A stretch of 64,000 bases of DNA from Sphingopyxis sp. BE259 (GTDB lineage Bacteria; Pseudomonadota; Alphaproteobacteria; Sphingomonadales; Sphingomonadaceae). Each line of letters opens with the position of its first letter. Position 1 is the first letter of the stretch. The position numbers and the translations under genes were made by a program. A model generated the notes under the pieces. The model made no database searches and was not told the DNA's origin. It saw nothing but the letters and a program-made list of their open reading frames with translations. The DNA is taken from assembly GCF_031457495.1 (NCBI RefSeq), contig NZ_JAVDWM010000001.1, positions 310,001 to 374,000 of the forward strand, in the 5' to 3' direction. Shown here piece by piece: positions 52,615 through 62,060 of this stretch.

Positions 52615-52923
52615 TTGGTTCTCATGCTCCTCCAGATCGTCCACATCATCCTGACGGTCCTGTGGTGGTTCATCATCGCGCAGGCGGTGATGTCGTGGCT
52701 GATCGCGTTCAACGTGATCAACACGCACAATGATTTCGTCAACCAGCTGTGGACGGTGCTCGATCGGATTACCGAGCCGCTATATCGGCCCTTCCGCCGC
52801 ATCATGCCCGATTTCGGCGGGCTCGACCTGACCCCGATGCTGGTGCTGATCATCATCATCATTCTCGACGGGCCGGTGCTCGGTTATCTGGCGCGGCTGG
52901 CCTATGCCAACGGCATGGCGTGA
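52615..52923 (+). CDS. yggT: YggT-family membrane protein
   Basis: The product is about 102 aa from a TTG at 52615, eight bases after GGAG (52603-52606); the ATG at 52624 would give 99 aa. There are two membrane segments, [20 protein letters not shown] near the start and [16 protein letters not shown] near the end, around [20 protein letters not shown]. Such proteins are small inner-membrane factors near cell-division or turgor genes. Gene folD follows closely. Confidence 0.85.
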   Translation: MVLMLLQIVHIILTVLWWFIIAQAVMSWLIAFNVINTHNDFVNQLWTVLDRITEPLYRPFRRIMPDFGGLDLTPMLVLIIIIILDGPVLGYLARLAYANGMA

Positions 52924-52925
52924 CG

Positions 52926-53828
52926 ATGGCTGACACCGCGGCGCAGGTGATCGACGGCAAGGCGTTTGCCGCTGGCCTGCGCGCCCGGATTGCCGATGCG
53001 GTTCCCGCCTTTGTCGCCGCAACCGGCCGCGCGCCCGGCCTTGCCGTTGTGCTGGTCGGCGACGACCCGGCAAGCGCGGTCTATGTCGGGTCCAAGGGCA
53101 AGGCGACGATCGCCGCGGGCATGGCCAGCTTCGAACACCGCCTGCCCGCCACCGCGACGCAGGCCGAGGTTGAGGCGTTGCTTGCAGAGCTTAATGCCGA
53201 CGATGCGGTCGATGGCATCCTGCTGCAACTCCCGCTCCCCGGCCACCTTGACGAACAGGCTGCGGTCGCGACGATCGATCCCGACAAGGATGTCGACGGG
53301 CTGACCCCGGTCAGCGCCGGTCGGCTGGCGCTGGGCATCCCGGGGATGGTGCCCTGCACCCCCTATGGCTGCCTGCTGCTGCTGCAGGATCGGCTCGGCG
53401 ACCTGTCGGGCAAGGACGCGATTGTCGTCGGGCGTTCGATCCTGGTCGGCAAGCCGATGGGGCAATTGCTGCTCGGGGCCAATGCCACGGTGACGATGGC
53501 GCATAGCCGCACCAAAGATCTGCCCGCGCTTGTGCGCCGCGCCGACATCGTCGTCGCGGCGGTCGGGCGCGCCGAGATGGTCAAGGGCGACTGGATCAAG
53601 CCTGGTGCAATCGTCATCGATGTCGGCATCAACCGCCTGCCGCCTGCCGAAGGCGTCGCCAAGGGGCGGCTGGTCGGCGACGTCGATTATGCCGAGGTCA
53701 TAGCGGTCGCCGATGCGATCACCCCCGTTCCCGGCGGGGTCGGGCCGATGACGATCGCCTGCTTGCTTCGCAACACCCTCGTCGCCGCGCACCGCCGCGC
53801 GGGGCTTGCCGATCCGGAAGGCTTTTGA
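52926..53828 (+). CDS. folD: Methylenetetrahydrofolate dehydrogenase/cyclohydrolase
   Basis: The 300-aa product has the FolD motifs: [16 protein letters not shown] (Tyr and Lys), [30 protein letters not shown], the NADP loop [18 protein letters not shown] and [20 protein letters not shown]. It supplies 10-formyl-tetrahydrofolate. The start is two bases after the yggT stop. Confidence 0.97.
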   Translation: MADTAAQVIDGKAFAAGLRARIADAVPAFVAATGRAPGLAVVLVGDDPASAVYVGSKGKATIAAGMASFEHRLPATATQAEVEALLAELNADDAVDGILLQLPLPGHLDEQAAVATIDPDKDVDGLTPVSAGRLALGIPGMVPCTPYGCLLLLQDRLGDLSGKDAIVVGRSILVGKPMGQLLLGANATVTMAHSRTKDLPALVRRADIVVAAVGRAEMVKGDWIKPGAIVIDVGINRLPPAEGVAKGRLVGDVDYAEVIAVADAITPVPGGVGPMTIACLLRNTLVAAHRRAGLADPEGF

Positions 53829-54502
53829 TGCGTCACCTCCTGCTTCCTGCGCTTGCGCTGTCCTTGCTCGCCGGATGCGCCGGCAACCCCGACGATCTTC
53901 GCAATCGGCCGCTCGGTCCGAACCCCAGCGCCTTTGTCGCTGCCGAGATCGGCTTTGCGCGGCTGGCGCAGGACAAGGGCCAGTGGACCGCGTTTCGCGA
54001 AACCTCGCACCCCGACGCGGTCATGTTCGTGCCGCAGCGGGTGAAGGCGCGCGATTGGCTGAAAACCCAGACCGATCCTGCCGAGGCGGTGAAGTGGCAG
54101 CCGCACGCGGTCTATGTCAGCTGCGACGGCAACGCCGGGGTAACGACGGGCGCGTGGCAAAAGGGACCGGCGAACGGTTTCTTCAGCACCGTCTGGCTGC
54201 GCGATCCCAAAAGCGGCAAGACCAACTGGATCCTCGACCATGGCGATGCGCTGGCCGCCCCGCGCGAGGCGCCCGAATTCATCGAATCGAAGCAGGCGGT
54301 GTGCGGATCGCGCCCCGCCGTCCCCATCGAAGCGGGCGCTGAGGGTGACGATATGGCGGTCGGCCTGTCGCCCGACCAGACGCTCAGTTGGACGTCGACG
54401 GTGCGGCCCGACCGGTCGCGCCGTGTCACCATCCGGCTGTGGGACGGCAGTGCGATGGCGACGGTGATCGACGATCAGGTCGCGGCGCCGAAACAGCCAT
54501 GA
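53828..54502 (+). CDS. Putative lipoprotein with SnoaL/DUF4440-like domain
   Basis: The 224-aa product starts [20 protein letters not shown] (lipobox LAGC). Its ATG shares one base with the folD stop. The mature part opens AAEIGFARLAQDKGQWTAFR, then SHPDAVMFVP, and VTTGAWQKGP and NWILDHGD strands. This is the SnoaL/DUF4440-like cone shape seen in many periplasmic proteins of unknown role. The C-terminal 80 residues are not typical of that family. Confidence 0.75.
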   Translation: MRHLLLPALALSLLAGCAGNPDDLRNRPLGPNPSAFVAAEIGFARLAQDKGQWTAFRETSHPDAVMFVPQRVKARDWLKTQTDPAEAVKWQPHAVYVSCDGNAGVTTGAWQKGPANGFFSTVWLRDPKSGKTNWILDHGDALAAPREAPEFIESKQAVCGSRPAVPIEAGAEGDDMAVGLSPDQTLSWTSTVRPDRSRRVTIRLWDGSAMATVIDDQVAAPKQP

Positions 54503-55128
54503 TCGACCTGTTCATCTCGGCCTTTGTCACGCTGTTCGTGGTCATCGACCCACCCGGCTGCGCGCCGATCTATGCCAGCCTGACGACGGGTGCCAGCGCG
54601 GCGCAGCGCCGGTCGATGGCGATACGCGCGACGGTGATCGCCGGGTTGATTCTGGTCTTTTTCGCGATGTTCGGCGAGGCCCTGCTCAGCTTCCTGCACA
54701 TCGACCTCGACAGTTTCCGCATCGCGGGCGGCATCATGCTGTTCATCATTGCGATCGACATGGTGTTCGAAAAGCGCACCGAACGCCGGGAGCAGCGCGC
54801 CGAAAAACTGATCGCGACGCCCGAGATCGAGGATGTGTCGGTGTTCCCGATGGCGATGCCGATGCTGGCCGGACCGGGCTCGATCGCATCGGTGATGCTG
54901 CTGGTCGCGCAGAACAACGGCCTGGACCGGGCGTTCGTGATCTTTGGCGCGCTGCTGCTCGTGCTGCTGCTGACGCTGGGCGCGCTGCTCGCGGCGGGGC
55001 CGCTGATGCGGCTGATCGGTAACAAGGGCGAGGCGGTGATCACCCGCCTGCTCGGGGTGCTGCTCGCCGCGCTGGCGGCGCAGTTCGTCATCGACGGTTT
55101 GAAGGCGAGTTTTCCGTCGCTCGCCTGA
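54499..55128 (+). CDS. MarC-family integral membrane protein
   Basis: The 209-aa product starts MIDLFISAFVTLFVVIDPPG; the ATG overlaps the previous stop. It has six helices and family motifs: DPPGCAPIYASLT, LLSFLHIDLDSFRIAGGIML, VFPMAMPMLAGPGSI and the late GEAVITRLLGVLLAALAAQF. The MarC/YhgN family is of uncertain function and is not itself shown to give antibiotic resistance. Confidence 0.9.
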   Translation: MIDLFISAFVTLFVVIDPPGCAPIYASLTTGASAAQRRSMAIRATVIAGLILVFFAMFGEALLSFLHIDLDSFRIAGGIMLFIIAIDMVFEKRTERREQRAEKLIATPEIEDVSVFPMAMPMLAGPGSIASVMLLVAQNNGLDRAFVIFGALLLVLLLTLGALLAAGPLMRLIGNKGEAVITRLLGVLLAALAAQFVIDGLKASFPSLA

Positions 55129-55255
55129 TTGCCGGTCTTGGCGCCTGGACTTATGTCCTTGGAGTTGGCGATGAATGAGGGCATCGTCGGTGGCGCGGGA
55201 TCGAAACGCACCGCCGTGACGTTCTGATCTCAGTCAGGTAGCAGGGAGCAGCAAA

Positions 55256-55825
55256 ATGAAGATTGGTTCGGGCCGGAAACGGGCGATTGCCCCCGCATTG
55301 GTTACCGCCGGGGCGCTCGCGCTCGCCGGATGCGCCGGGATGGGGAAACAGGCGGCGACGACACTCCCGGTCGCCGATGCCCATGCCCAGCTTTATGATG
55401 CGAAGGGCGCCGACCGCGGGCGCGCTGATTTCTATCGCGACACCACCGGGCTGCGGGTCGAGCTGGTCGCACGGGGTTTTGCCCCCAGCACCTATGGCAT
55501 GCACGTCCATGCCGTCGGCCGCTGCGACGGGCCCAAATTCACGACGGCGGGGCCGCACTGGAACCCGACCAATGCCCAGCACGGCCGCGACAATCCGCTG
55601 GGCGCCCATCATGGCGATCTGCCCAATCTGGTGGTGGAGCCGGAGACAATCGGCCGCGCGACGCTGACCCTCGTCGGCACGCGGCTGACCGGTGAAGGCG
55701 GAATGCTCGACGGCGACGGCGCCGCCTTTGTCATTCATGCCGGGCCCGACGACATGAAGACCGACCCGAGCGGCAATAGCGGCGATCGCGTAGCCTGCGG
55801 CGTGATCGTTATGGGCGGCGGCTAA
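55256..55825 (+). CDS. sodC: Cu/Zn superoxide dismutase, lipoprotein-type
   Basis: The 189-aa product has a lipoprotein leader (ALALAGCAG). It carries the SOD motifs FAPSTYGMHVHAVGRCDG (copper histidines near 82-84), AGPHWNPTNAQHG, GAHHGDLPNLVV (bridging/zinc His) and AFVIHAGPDDM, with SGDRVACGVI (Arg and disulphide Cys). It removes superoxide in the periplasm, anchored in the membrane. Confidence 0.93.
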   Translation: MKIGSGRKRAIAPALVTAGALALAGCAGMGKQAATTLPVADAHAQLYDAKGADRGRADFYRDTTGLRVELVARGFAPSTYGMHVHAVGRCDGPKFTTAGPHWNPTNAQHGRDNPLGAHHGDLPNLVVEPETIGRATLTLVGTRLTGEGGMLDGDGAAFVIHAGPDDMKTDPSGNSGDRVACGVIVMGGG

Positions 55826-55833
55826 AGCCAGGC

Positions 55834-57432
55834 CTAAGCCGAGTCGGCCCGTTCGACGATCGTCGCTTCAGCTGCCGGCACGGCGCGATAGGCATAGAGC
55901 AGCAGCACCAGCGCGATCGGCGCGACCCCGATCAGCGACAGGATGCCGGTGCGCAGATCGCCGACCGGCTGGCCATCGACTATCGTTCCCGCCAGATCGG
56001 AAATCTGTCCGACCATATAGGGACCGAAGGACAGGCCGACCAAAGTCGTGCCCAGGAAGAAGGCGGCGGTCGCGGTGCCGCGCATCCGCGGCAGCACCAG
56101 ATCCTGCGTCGTCGCCGCCGCCGCGCCAAGCGCAGTGGCGCCGAACATCCCGGCAAGGAAGTTCATCGTATAAAATAGCGCCGCATTTTCGGTGGTGTAG
56201 CCGATCCAGATCGGCACGATCGGCGCGATGACGCCAAAGATGATCATCAGGACGCGTCCCGCCGGGTTCTTGGCGCGCAAGGCATCGGCGATCCGGCCCC
56301 CGACGATCACCCCGATAAAGCCACTGACCGCGCCATTGGCGCCCAGGATGAACGCCAATTCCTGCTTGGGCAGCCCGAGCACGGTTTCGGCATAAGGCGC
56401 CGACCAGAAGGCGAGGGCATAGGCGGCAAGGCTGACCATGCCATAGCCCAGCGTCGTGCAGATGAACGCCGGGGTGCCCCAGATCAGGCGAAAGGTCGCG
56501 CTGTCGCGGGCGCGTAGCGTGCAGGCCCAGGAAAAGACGGCGTAATAGCCCAGGCCGACGGCCGACCATTGCGGGAAATTGCCGGTCAGGCCGATCATCC
56601 ACCACGCGAAGGCCGCGATGCCGATCGCAAAGCCGATGTTGATTGCCAGCGCGGTCGGCCCGCGCTGCCACGCGCCAATCAGCGTGAACGGCGGCACGAT
56701 CGTCGACAGATCCTGCGCGAACTGGCGAAACGGGGTCGGCGAGCTGGGGCTGGTGACCCCGTCCATCGCACCGCGCACCGGCTCGCGCAGCGTCGCCACC
56801 CACAGCGCGACGATCAGTCCCGGGATGCCGACCGCCAGGAACGCTGCCTGCCAACCGACCAGGTCCAGCGGGCCGCCGCCCGGATAGGCGTCATTCCACG
56901 CCTTGACGATCCATGCGCCGATGAACAGCGAGATACCGCCGCCCAGATACAGGCCCGACGAATAGACCGCGAGCGCAGTCGCGCGCTGTTTCTTCGGGAA
57001 ATAGTCGGAGATCAGCGAGTAGGCCGTGGGGCTGGCGGTCGCCTCGCCGATCCCCACCCCCATGCGGGCAAAGGTCAGCGTGATCTGATCGCGGGCAAAT
57101 CCCGACAGCGCCGTCATCGTCGACCATAAAGCCAACCCGATCGACAGCAGCTTCACTCGGCTCCAATTGTCGGCCAGCCGCCCGAGCGGAATCCCGAACA
57201 GCGCGTAAAACACCGCAAAGGCGGCGCCCCCCAGAAAGCCCAGATCGGCGTCAGTCAGCCCCAGATCGGCCTTGATATCGACCGCGAGGATGCTCAAGAT
57301 CTGGCGGTCGATGAAATTGAGGATATAGACGACGACCAGCACCGACAGCACATACCAGCTATAGCCGGTGGCCTTCGGTTCGGGCGCAACCGGCGCTTCG
57401 GCCGCAATCGTTTCGCTGGCGGTTTCAGCCAT
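55834..57432 (-). CDS. Spinster-type MFS transporter
   Basis: The 532-aa product starts MAETASETIAAEAPVAPEPK after GGGAGAGGG; the ATG at 57456 is in frame but less well placed. It has 12 membrane helices and motifs VVYILNFIDRQILSILAVDI, FYALFGIPLGRLADNWSRVK and GIGEATASPTAYSLISDYFP (near 130-150), typical of the spinster-like family common in sphingomonads. The cargo is unknown. It is convergent with sodC, with eight bases between. Confidence 0.87.
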   Translation of the reverse strand: MAETASETIAAEAPVAPEPKATGYSWYVLSVLVVVYILNFIDRQILSILAVDIKADLGLTDADLGFLGGAAFAVFYALFGIPLGRLADNWSRVKLLSIGLALWSTMTALSGFARDQITLTFARMGVGIGEATASPTAYSLISDYFPKKQRATALAVYSSGLYLGGGISLFIGAWIVKAWNDAYPGGGPLDLVGWQAAFLAVGIPGLIVALWVATLREPVRGAMDGVTSPSSPTPFRQFAQDLSTIVPPFTLIGAWQRGPTALAINIGFAIGIAAFAWWMIGLTGNFPQWSAVGLGYYAVFSWACTLRARDSATFRLIWGTPAFICTTLGYGMVSLAAYALAFWSAPYAETVLGLPKQELAFILGANGAVSGFIGVIVGGRIADALRAKNPAGRVLMIIFGVIAPIVPIWIGYTTENAALFYTMNFLAGMFGATALGAAAATTQDLVLPRMRGTATAAFFLGTTLVGLSFGPYMVGQISDLAGTIVDGQPVGDLRTGILSLIGVAPIALVLLLYAYRAVPAAEATIVERADSA

Positions 57433-57538
57433 CTGGCAACCCTCTCCCTGACCCATTATCTGTTATGGACACTGGCTAGCAGAGCCGACGCATCGCGCAA
57501 GTTGAAAGTCGGTTCACCTTTGGCGCGAGAGGAGCAAT

Positions 57539-58045
57539 ATGACCAGAAATAGCCCCGGTCGGCCCACCATCCTGTTTCTCTGCCTTGGCAATATCTGCCG
57601 CTCGCCGCTGGCCGAGGGCGCGGCGCGCGCGGCCTTCGCCGCCGCCGGGATCGATGCGACGCTCGATTCGGCGGGCACCGGCGATTGGCATGTCGGCCAC
57701 CCGCCCGACCGCCGCGCACAGGCCGAAGCACGGCGGCGCGGCGCCGATATTTCGGACCTGCGCGCCCGTCAACTGGCGCCGGACGATTTCTATCGTTTCG
57801 ACCTGATTCTCGCGGCGGATACCGCCAATTTACGCGAGGCCCGCGCGCTGGCCCCGTCCGACGCGACGGCGCGGATCCGATTGATGCTCGACCTGGTGCC
57901 GGGACGGCAAGGCGATAGCGTGACCGATCCCTATTATGGCGACGACGGCGGTTTCGCCGCAACATGGGACGATGTCAGCGCGGTGGCCGCGGCGCTGGTT
58001 GCCGAGGCGTCGCCCGAAACGTCACCCGGGACGTCAAGCGGGTAG
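57539..58045 (+). CDS. Low-molecular-weight protein-tyrosine phosphatase
   Basis: The 168-aa product has the P-loop FLCLGNICRSPLAEG, with Cys near 15 and Arg near 21 (CX5R), ATLDSAGTGDWHVGHPPDRR, and the general-acid VTDPYYGDDGGFA near 130-145. It dephosphorylates tyrosines. The last 15 residues are a Ser/Pro/Thr tail. The gene overlaps the convergent thpR by 112 bases, an unusually long antisense coding overlap. Confidence 0.92.
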   Translation: MTRNSPGRPTILFLCLGNICRSPLAEGAARAAFAAAGIDATLDSAGTGDWHVGHPPDRRAQAEARRRGADISDLRARQLAPDDFYRFDLILAADTANLREARALAPSDATARIRLMLDLVPGRQGDSVTDPYYGDDGGFAATWDDVSAVAAALVAEASPETSPGTSSG

Positions 58046-58569
58046 CGCGCGACCGGATGATAGCGCGACCCGCCATGCCCCATTTCGCTTTCATAGAGGA
58101 CGACATGGGTGAAATCGAATGGTGGGCTGGCGAGATTGCTGTTCTGCGTCAGAAACGCCGCAACCGGACCGGCGCTGCGGTTCAGGCGAGCCAGCGTGAT
58201 ATGCGGTATAAAGGCGCGCGTTTCTGCCGCGACCCCGACCCGCGCCAGCAGCTGATCGACCTTGCGGTGCAGCCCGGCGAGCGCCGCGAGCGGTTCGACC
58301 CCGGCCCAGATGGTATGCGGCCAGCCCTTGCGTTCGAACAGGCCGACCCCGGCGATCCGCGCCGTAATCGCCGCGGCGTGCAGCCCGCCGAGCGCTGCGG
58401 CGATGTCTTCGGCGCGGTGATGATCAACCTCGCCGATGAAGCGGAGGGTCAGGTGGAGCTGGTCGTCATCCTGCCAACGGGCCGCCGAAATCCCGTGCAT
58501 AGCGGCGCGCAGCCGGGCGCGGATCGGCGGCGGCGGCCGCAGCGCGACGAACAGGCGGTGGCTCGACAT
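57934..58569 (-). CDS. thpR: RNA 2',3'-cyclic phosphodiesterase
   Basis: The 211-aa product has the two HxTx motifs of 2H phosphoesterases: QLHLTLRFIGEV (near 37-48) and FIPHITLARLNRS (near 120-132). The usual length is near 180; the last 30 residues (from about PLDVPGDVSGDASATSAAAT) are low-complexity and are read antisense to the end of the phosphatase gene. The enzyme opens 2',3'-cyclic phosphates in tRNA-like substrates. Confidence 0.88.
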   Translation of the reverse strand: MSSHRLFVALRPPPPIRARLRAAMHGISAARWQDDDQLHLTLRFIGEVDHHRAEDIAAALGGLHAAAITARIAGVGLFERKGWPHTIWAGVEPLAALAGLHRKVDQLLARVGVAAETRAFIPHITLARLNRSAGPVAAFLTQNSNLASPPFDFTHVVLYESEMGHGGSRYHPVARYPLDVPGDVSGDASATSAAATALTSSHVAAKPPSSP

Positions 58570-58702
58570 GGTCGGATCAGCATAACCGCTTGCCGCTGCG
58601 CAACCACCGAAACTTGCACGATGTCCGGTTTCGCTTGAAAGCCGGTGAGAAAATCACGATATTGCCCCCTACGGCCGGTATGGGCTGGCCGGTGATGGAG
58701 TA

Positions 58703-59440
58703 ATGACAATGGCGAATTGGAACGACCCCAATATGGCGGCTTCCGGTTTTGGGACCGGCGCGAACGCAATGGACCAGGCCGTCGATGCCGGCCTGCGGTC
58801 GTACATGCTGTCGGTTTACAACTATATGGCTTCGGGCGTGCTGTTGACCGGCATCGTCGCGTTGCTGGCGTTTAACAGCGGTTTCACGCAGTCGCTGATC
58901 GGCAGCCCGCTGATGTGGGTGGTGGCGCTCGCGCCGCTGGCCTTCGTCCTGGTGCTCAGCTTCGGGATCAACAAGCTGTCGACGACGGCGGCTCAGGCGC
59001 TGTTCTGGACCTTCGCCGCGGTGATGGGTCTGTCGATGTCGACGATTTTCCTGCGCTTTACCGACGCGTCGATCGCGCAGACTTTCTTCGCGACCGCTGC
59101 GGCCTTCGTCGGCCTCAGCCTCTACGGCTACACGACCAAGAAGGATCTTTCGGGCTTTGGCACCTTCCTGATCATGGGCGTGTTTGGCATCCTGATCGCG
59201 ATGTTGCTCAACGCCTTCGTGTTCCAGTCGGGCGCGCTGACGCTGGCGATCAGTGTCATCGGCGTGCTGATCTTTGCGGGCCTGACCGCCTATGACACGC
59301 AGAAGATCAAGAGCATGTATTTCTATGTCCGCGGGACCGACTTTGTCGGCAAGTCGGTGGTGATGGGCGCGCTGACGCTCTACCTCGACTTCGTCAACAT
59401 GTTCACCTTCCTGCTCAATCTGCTGGGCAGCCGCGAATAA
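58703..59440 (+). CDS. Bax inhibitor-1/YccA family membrane protein
   Basis: The 245-aa product starts MTMANWNDPNM (or at the second ATG at 58709) and has seven helices. The motifs are QAVDAGLRSYMLSVYNYMAS near residue 25, LSFGINKLSTTAAQALFWTF and the C-terminal LTAYDTQKIKSMYF and GALTLYLDFVNMFTFLL, as in BI-1/YccA proteins. These are linked to membrane protein turnover or calcium leak. A strong terminator follows. Confidence 0.92.
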   Translation: MTMANWNDPNMAASGFGTGANAMDQAVDAGLRSYMLSVYNYMASGVLLTGIVALLAFNSGFTQSLIGSPLMWVVALAPLAFVLVLSFGINKLSTTAAQALFWTFAAVMGLSMSTIFLRFTDASIAQTFFATAAAFVGLSLYGYTTKKDLSGFGTFLIMGVFGILIAMLLNAFVFQSGALTLAISVIGVLIFAGLTAYDTQKIKSMYFYVRGTDFVGKSVVMGALTLYLDFVNMFTFLLNLLGSRE

Positions 59441-59468
59441 GCGGGTCGGACATCGAACGAAACAAGGG

Positions 59469-59503
59469 AGCCCGGCGAAGCGATTCGCCGGGCTCTTTCT
59501 TTT
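59469..59503 (+). terminator. Rho-independent terminator after the BI-1 gene
   Basis: AGCCCGGCGAA (59469-59479) pairs perfectly with TTCGCCGGGCT (59484-59494) over an 11-base stem with a four-base loop, followed by CTTTCTTTT. Confidence 0.9.
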
Positions 59504-59521
59504 GAGGGGACGCGGGCGACG

Positions 59522-60418
59522 ATGAGGTGGATATGGGGTGCGGTTGGCGGCGCGGCGATGCTGGCTGTGGTCCCCGTGGCGGCGAGGACAAGCGACGACT
59601 GCCCGGTCGCGCGACCCGCCGATGGCGACCTCACAGCCTTTGCCAGTCGCTACTTCCCCGCGGCAAATGATGCCGCGCTCGATGCGCTGATCGCGTGCCT
59701 CGGCGCAAGCGATCCCGCCGTCCGTGATGACTTCGCTTTCGCGCTGTGGAGCGCCGGGCTGCGCGGCAAGCATCTGAAGCCGGACGGGATGCGCCACGCG
59801 GTCGCGCGACTTACACGGACCCTCGCCGCGCCCGAGGACAAGGCAGGGTTTCGCCGCCCCTTCGCCGCGCTCGCGCTATCTGAAGTCGCGCGCGCCGACC
59901 GGATCGAACCGTTTCTGACCGAGGCCGAATTGCACGATCTGTCCGCTATCGGCGCGACCTATCTGCGCGGCGTCACCGATTATCGCGGCTTTATCGCGGG
60001 CGAGGGCTGGCGGCACGGCGTCGCGCATGGCGCCGATCTGGCGATGCAAATCGCGCTCAATCCGCGGCTGACGCGCGCCGACGCCGACCTGCTGCTCGGC
60101 GCGATTGCGGCGCAGGTCGCGCCAGCGGGGCCGCACGCCTATGTCCATGGCGAGGCGAGGCGGCTGGCGCGGCCGCTGCTGTTCCTGGCGAAGCGCCCCG
60201 ACATCGACGACGCTGCGTGGGCGGCATGGTTTCAGGCGCTCCACCCCGATGCCGCGGCGCGTTGGCAAGCGCCCTACGCTAGCACGGCGGGGCTGGCGGC
60301 AGTCCACAACAGCAGCGCCTTTGGCGACGCCGTCTATGTTGCGGCCAGCGAATCGCAGGATCCGCAGGTCCGGCGGCTCGCGCCGCTGGCTGCGGGATTG
60401 CTGAAGGCGCTGCCCTAG
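59522..60418 (+). CDS. DUF2785-family secreted protein
   Basis: The 298-aa product starts MRWIWGAVGGAAMLAVVPVA, a signal peptide. The mature all-helical domain has RDDFAFALWSAGLRGK, RRPFAALALSEVARADRIEP and YLRGVTDYRGFIAGEGWRHG with VAHGADLAMQIALNPRL. That is the DUF2785 signature. The function is unknown. Confidence 0.82.
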   Translation: MRWIWGAVGGAAMLAVVPVAARTSDDCPVARPADGDLTAFASRYFPAANDAALDALIACLGASDPAVRDDFAFALWSAGLRGKHLKPDGMRHAVARLTRTLAAPEDKAGFRRPFAALALSEVARADRIEPFLTEAELHDLSAIGATYLRGVTDYRGFIAGEGWRHGVAHGADLAMQIALNPRLTRADADLLLGAIAAQVAPAGPHAYVHGEARRLARPLLFLAKRPDIDDAAWAAWFQALHPDAAARWQAPYASTAGLAAVHNSSAFGDAVYVAASESQDPQVRRLAPLAAGLLKALP

Positions 60419-60445
60419 TAACGGCGAGCGAATTACCAAACAGCC

Positions 60446-60542
60446 TCGTCATTGCGACGACCCCGGGCTTGATCCGGGGGACGCGGCAATCCAGAGCTTG
60501 CGTAAACCGCTCTGGATTGCTTCGCTTCGCTCGCAATGACGA
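60446..60542. repeat. Intergenic hairpin repeat with TCGTCATTGCGA ends
   Basis: TCGTCATTGCGA at the left pairs with TCGCAATGACGA at the right. Inside are CCCCGGGCTTGATCCGGGG (hairpin, like that at 35727) and AATCCAGAGC pairing with GCTCTGGATT. It separates two convergent genes. Confidence 0.8.
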
Positions 60543-60558
60543 CTCAGAAAGTCCAGCT

Positions 60559-61194
60559 TTAAGCGGGATTCGCCGCCTGCATCTCGGCAATCAACGCATT
60601 GTCGATGTCCTTCGCGCGCCGATATGCCGCCCGCTCGCGTAATGGCGCGACATAGGCCTCGAACGCCGGGCGCGACGCGATCGTGCCGAATTGCAGCCCC
60701 CAGTCGATCTGGCTGCCGACATACACATCGGCGGCGCTGAAACGGTCCCCCGCCACAAACGCCTTGCCCGCCACCGCGCTTTCCAGCGCGTCGAGCGCGG
60801 CGGCAAGCGAACCAAAGCCTGCCATCCGTTGCTGGTCGGCATCGGGCTCGACGCCGAAATGCTTGGCGGTGATCGCCTGTTCGACCGGCCCCGAAGTGAA
60901 AAACAGCCAGCGATAATAATCGGCGCGGTCAGCGGGTGACGGCGCGAGGCCGGCCTGCGGAAACGCATCGGCCAGATAGGCGCAGATCGCGGCGCATTCG
61001 GTCACCACCTGGCCATCATGCACGATCGCCGGAACCTTGCCCATCGGATTGACCGCCAGATAGGTGGCGTCCTTCATCGTCGTGCCATAATCCAGGACGC
61101 GCGGTTCATAGGGCACGCCAACCTCTTCGAGCATCCAGCGGACAATCTGGCCGCGCGACATCGGGTTGGTGTAGAAAATCAGTGCTTCGGCCAT
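60559..61194 (-). CDS. Glutathione S-transferase family protein
   Basis: The 211-aa product starts MAEALIFYTNPMSRGQIVRW. The N-terminal thioredoxin-like domain holds the catalytic Ser/Tyr region, NPMGKVPAIVHDGQVVTECA (cis-Pro and TES-like motif, near 50-70), and the C-terminal helical domain holds FVAGDRFSAADVYVGSQIDW. It conjugates glutathione to electrophiles or has a related thiol role. Confidence 0.9.
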   Translation of the reverse strand: MAEALIFYTNPMSRGQIVRWMLEEVGVPYEPRVLDYGTTMKDATYLAVNPMGKVPAIVHDGQVVTECAAICAYLADAFPQAGLAPSPADRADYYRWLFFTSGPVEQAITAKHFGVEPDADQQRMAGFGSLAAALDALESAVAGKAFVAGDRFSAADVYVGSQIDWGLQFGTIASRPAFEAYVAPLRERAAYRRAKDIDNALIAEMQAANPA

Positions 61195-61298
61195 CGCGGC
61201 TCTCCCTTGCGCATTGCGAATCGAGATTGAACATAACAAGAACAAATGTAGAGGTCCACCGGACTTGTTTTGTCATGGCGTCCGGTTATGGCAAGGTG

Positions 61299-62060
61299 AT
61301 GAACGACGAACGGATCTGGACAGCCGCCGTGCTGGTGATCGGCGACGAGATTCTCTCGGGCCGCACCCAGGACAAGAATATCGCGCAGATCGCGACCTGG
61401 CTCGATGCCCAAGGTATCCGGCTGCGCGAAGTGCGCGTCGTTCCCGATGTCGAGGACGAGATCGTCGCCGCATTGAACGCGGTGCGCGCGCGCTACGACT
61501 ATGTCTTTACCACCGGCGGCATCGGTCCGACCCATGACGACATCACCGTCGATGCGGTCGCGAAGGCGCTGGGCGTCGGCGTGATCGTCCACCCCGACGC
61601 GCGCGCGATCCTCGAACGTTATTATGGCGGCCGCGGGCTCGAACTGACCGAAGCGCGGCTACGCATGGCGCGGACCCCCGATGGCGCCGAACTGATCCCC
61701 AACCGGATGTCCGGCGCGCCGGGCATCCGCATCGGCAATCTGTTCGTCATGGCCGGGGTGCCGCACATCACGGCGGGCATGCTCGACGCGCTGACCGGCG
61801 AGCTGGAGGGCGGCGCGCCGCTGATCGCCCACACGATCGGCGCTTGGTCACCCGAAAGCGAGGTCGCCGACCTACTGCGCCAGGGCGAAAAGGATCATCC
61901 CGGCGTCGTGATCGGCAGCTATCCCTTTTTCCGTGATGGCAAGGTCGGCGCCAATTTCGTGATCCGATCGACGTCGGCAGGCGATGTTGCCGCCTGCGCC
62001 GCGATGCTGACCGCGGGGCTGGAAGCCGCGGGCTATGCGGTGACCGACGGCGGCATCTGA
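61299..62060 (+). CDS. CinA-like molybdopterin-binding domain protein
   Basis: The 253-aa product from MNDERIWTAAVLVIGDEILS (upstream ATG at 61275 is possible) has the MoCF/CinA N-terminal motifs: GDEILSGRTQDKNIAQIA, DYVFTTGGIGPTHDDITVDA and PNRMSGAPGIRIGNLFVMAG with VPHITAGMLD. It lacks the nicotinamide-mononucleotide amidase domain of full CinA. Such short forms may hydrolyse ADP-ribose or related nucleotides. It overlaps the convergent MFS gene by 28 bases. Confidence 0.88.
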   Translation: MNDERIWTAAVLVIGDEILSGRTQDKNIAQIATWLDAQGIRLREVRVVPDVEDEIVAALNAVRARYDYVFTTGGIGPTHDDITVDAVAKALGVGVIVHPDARAILERYYGGRGLELTEARLRMARTPDGAELIPNRMSGAPGIRIGNLFVMAGVPHITAGMLDALTGELEGGAPLIAHTIGAWSPESEVADLLRQGEKDHPGVVIGSYPFFRDGKVGANFVIRSTSAGDVAACAAMLTAGLEAAGYAVTDGGI

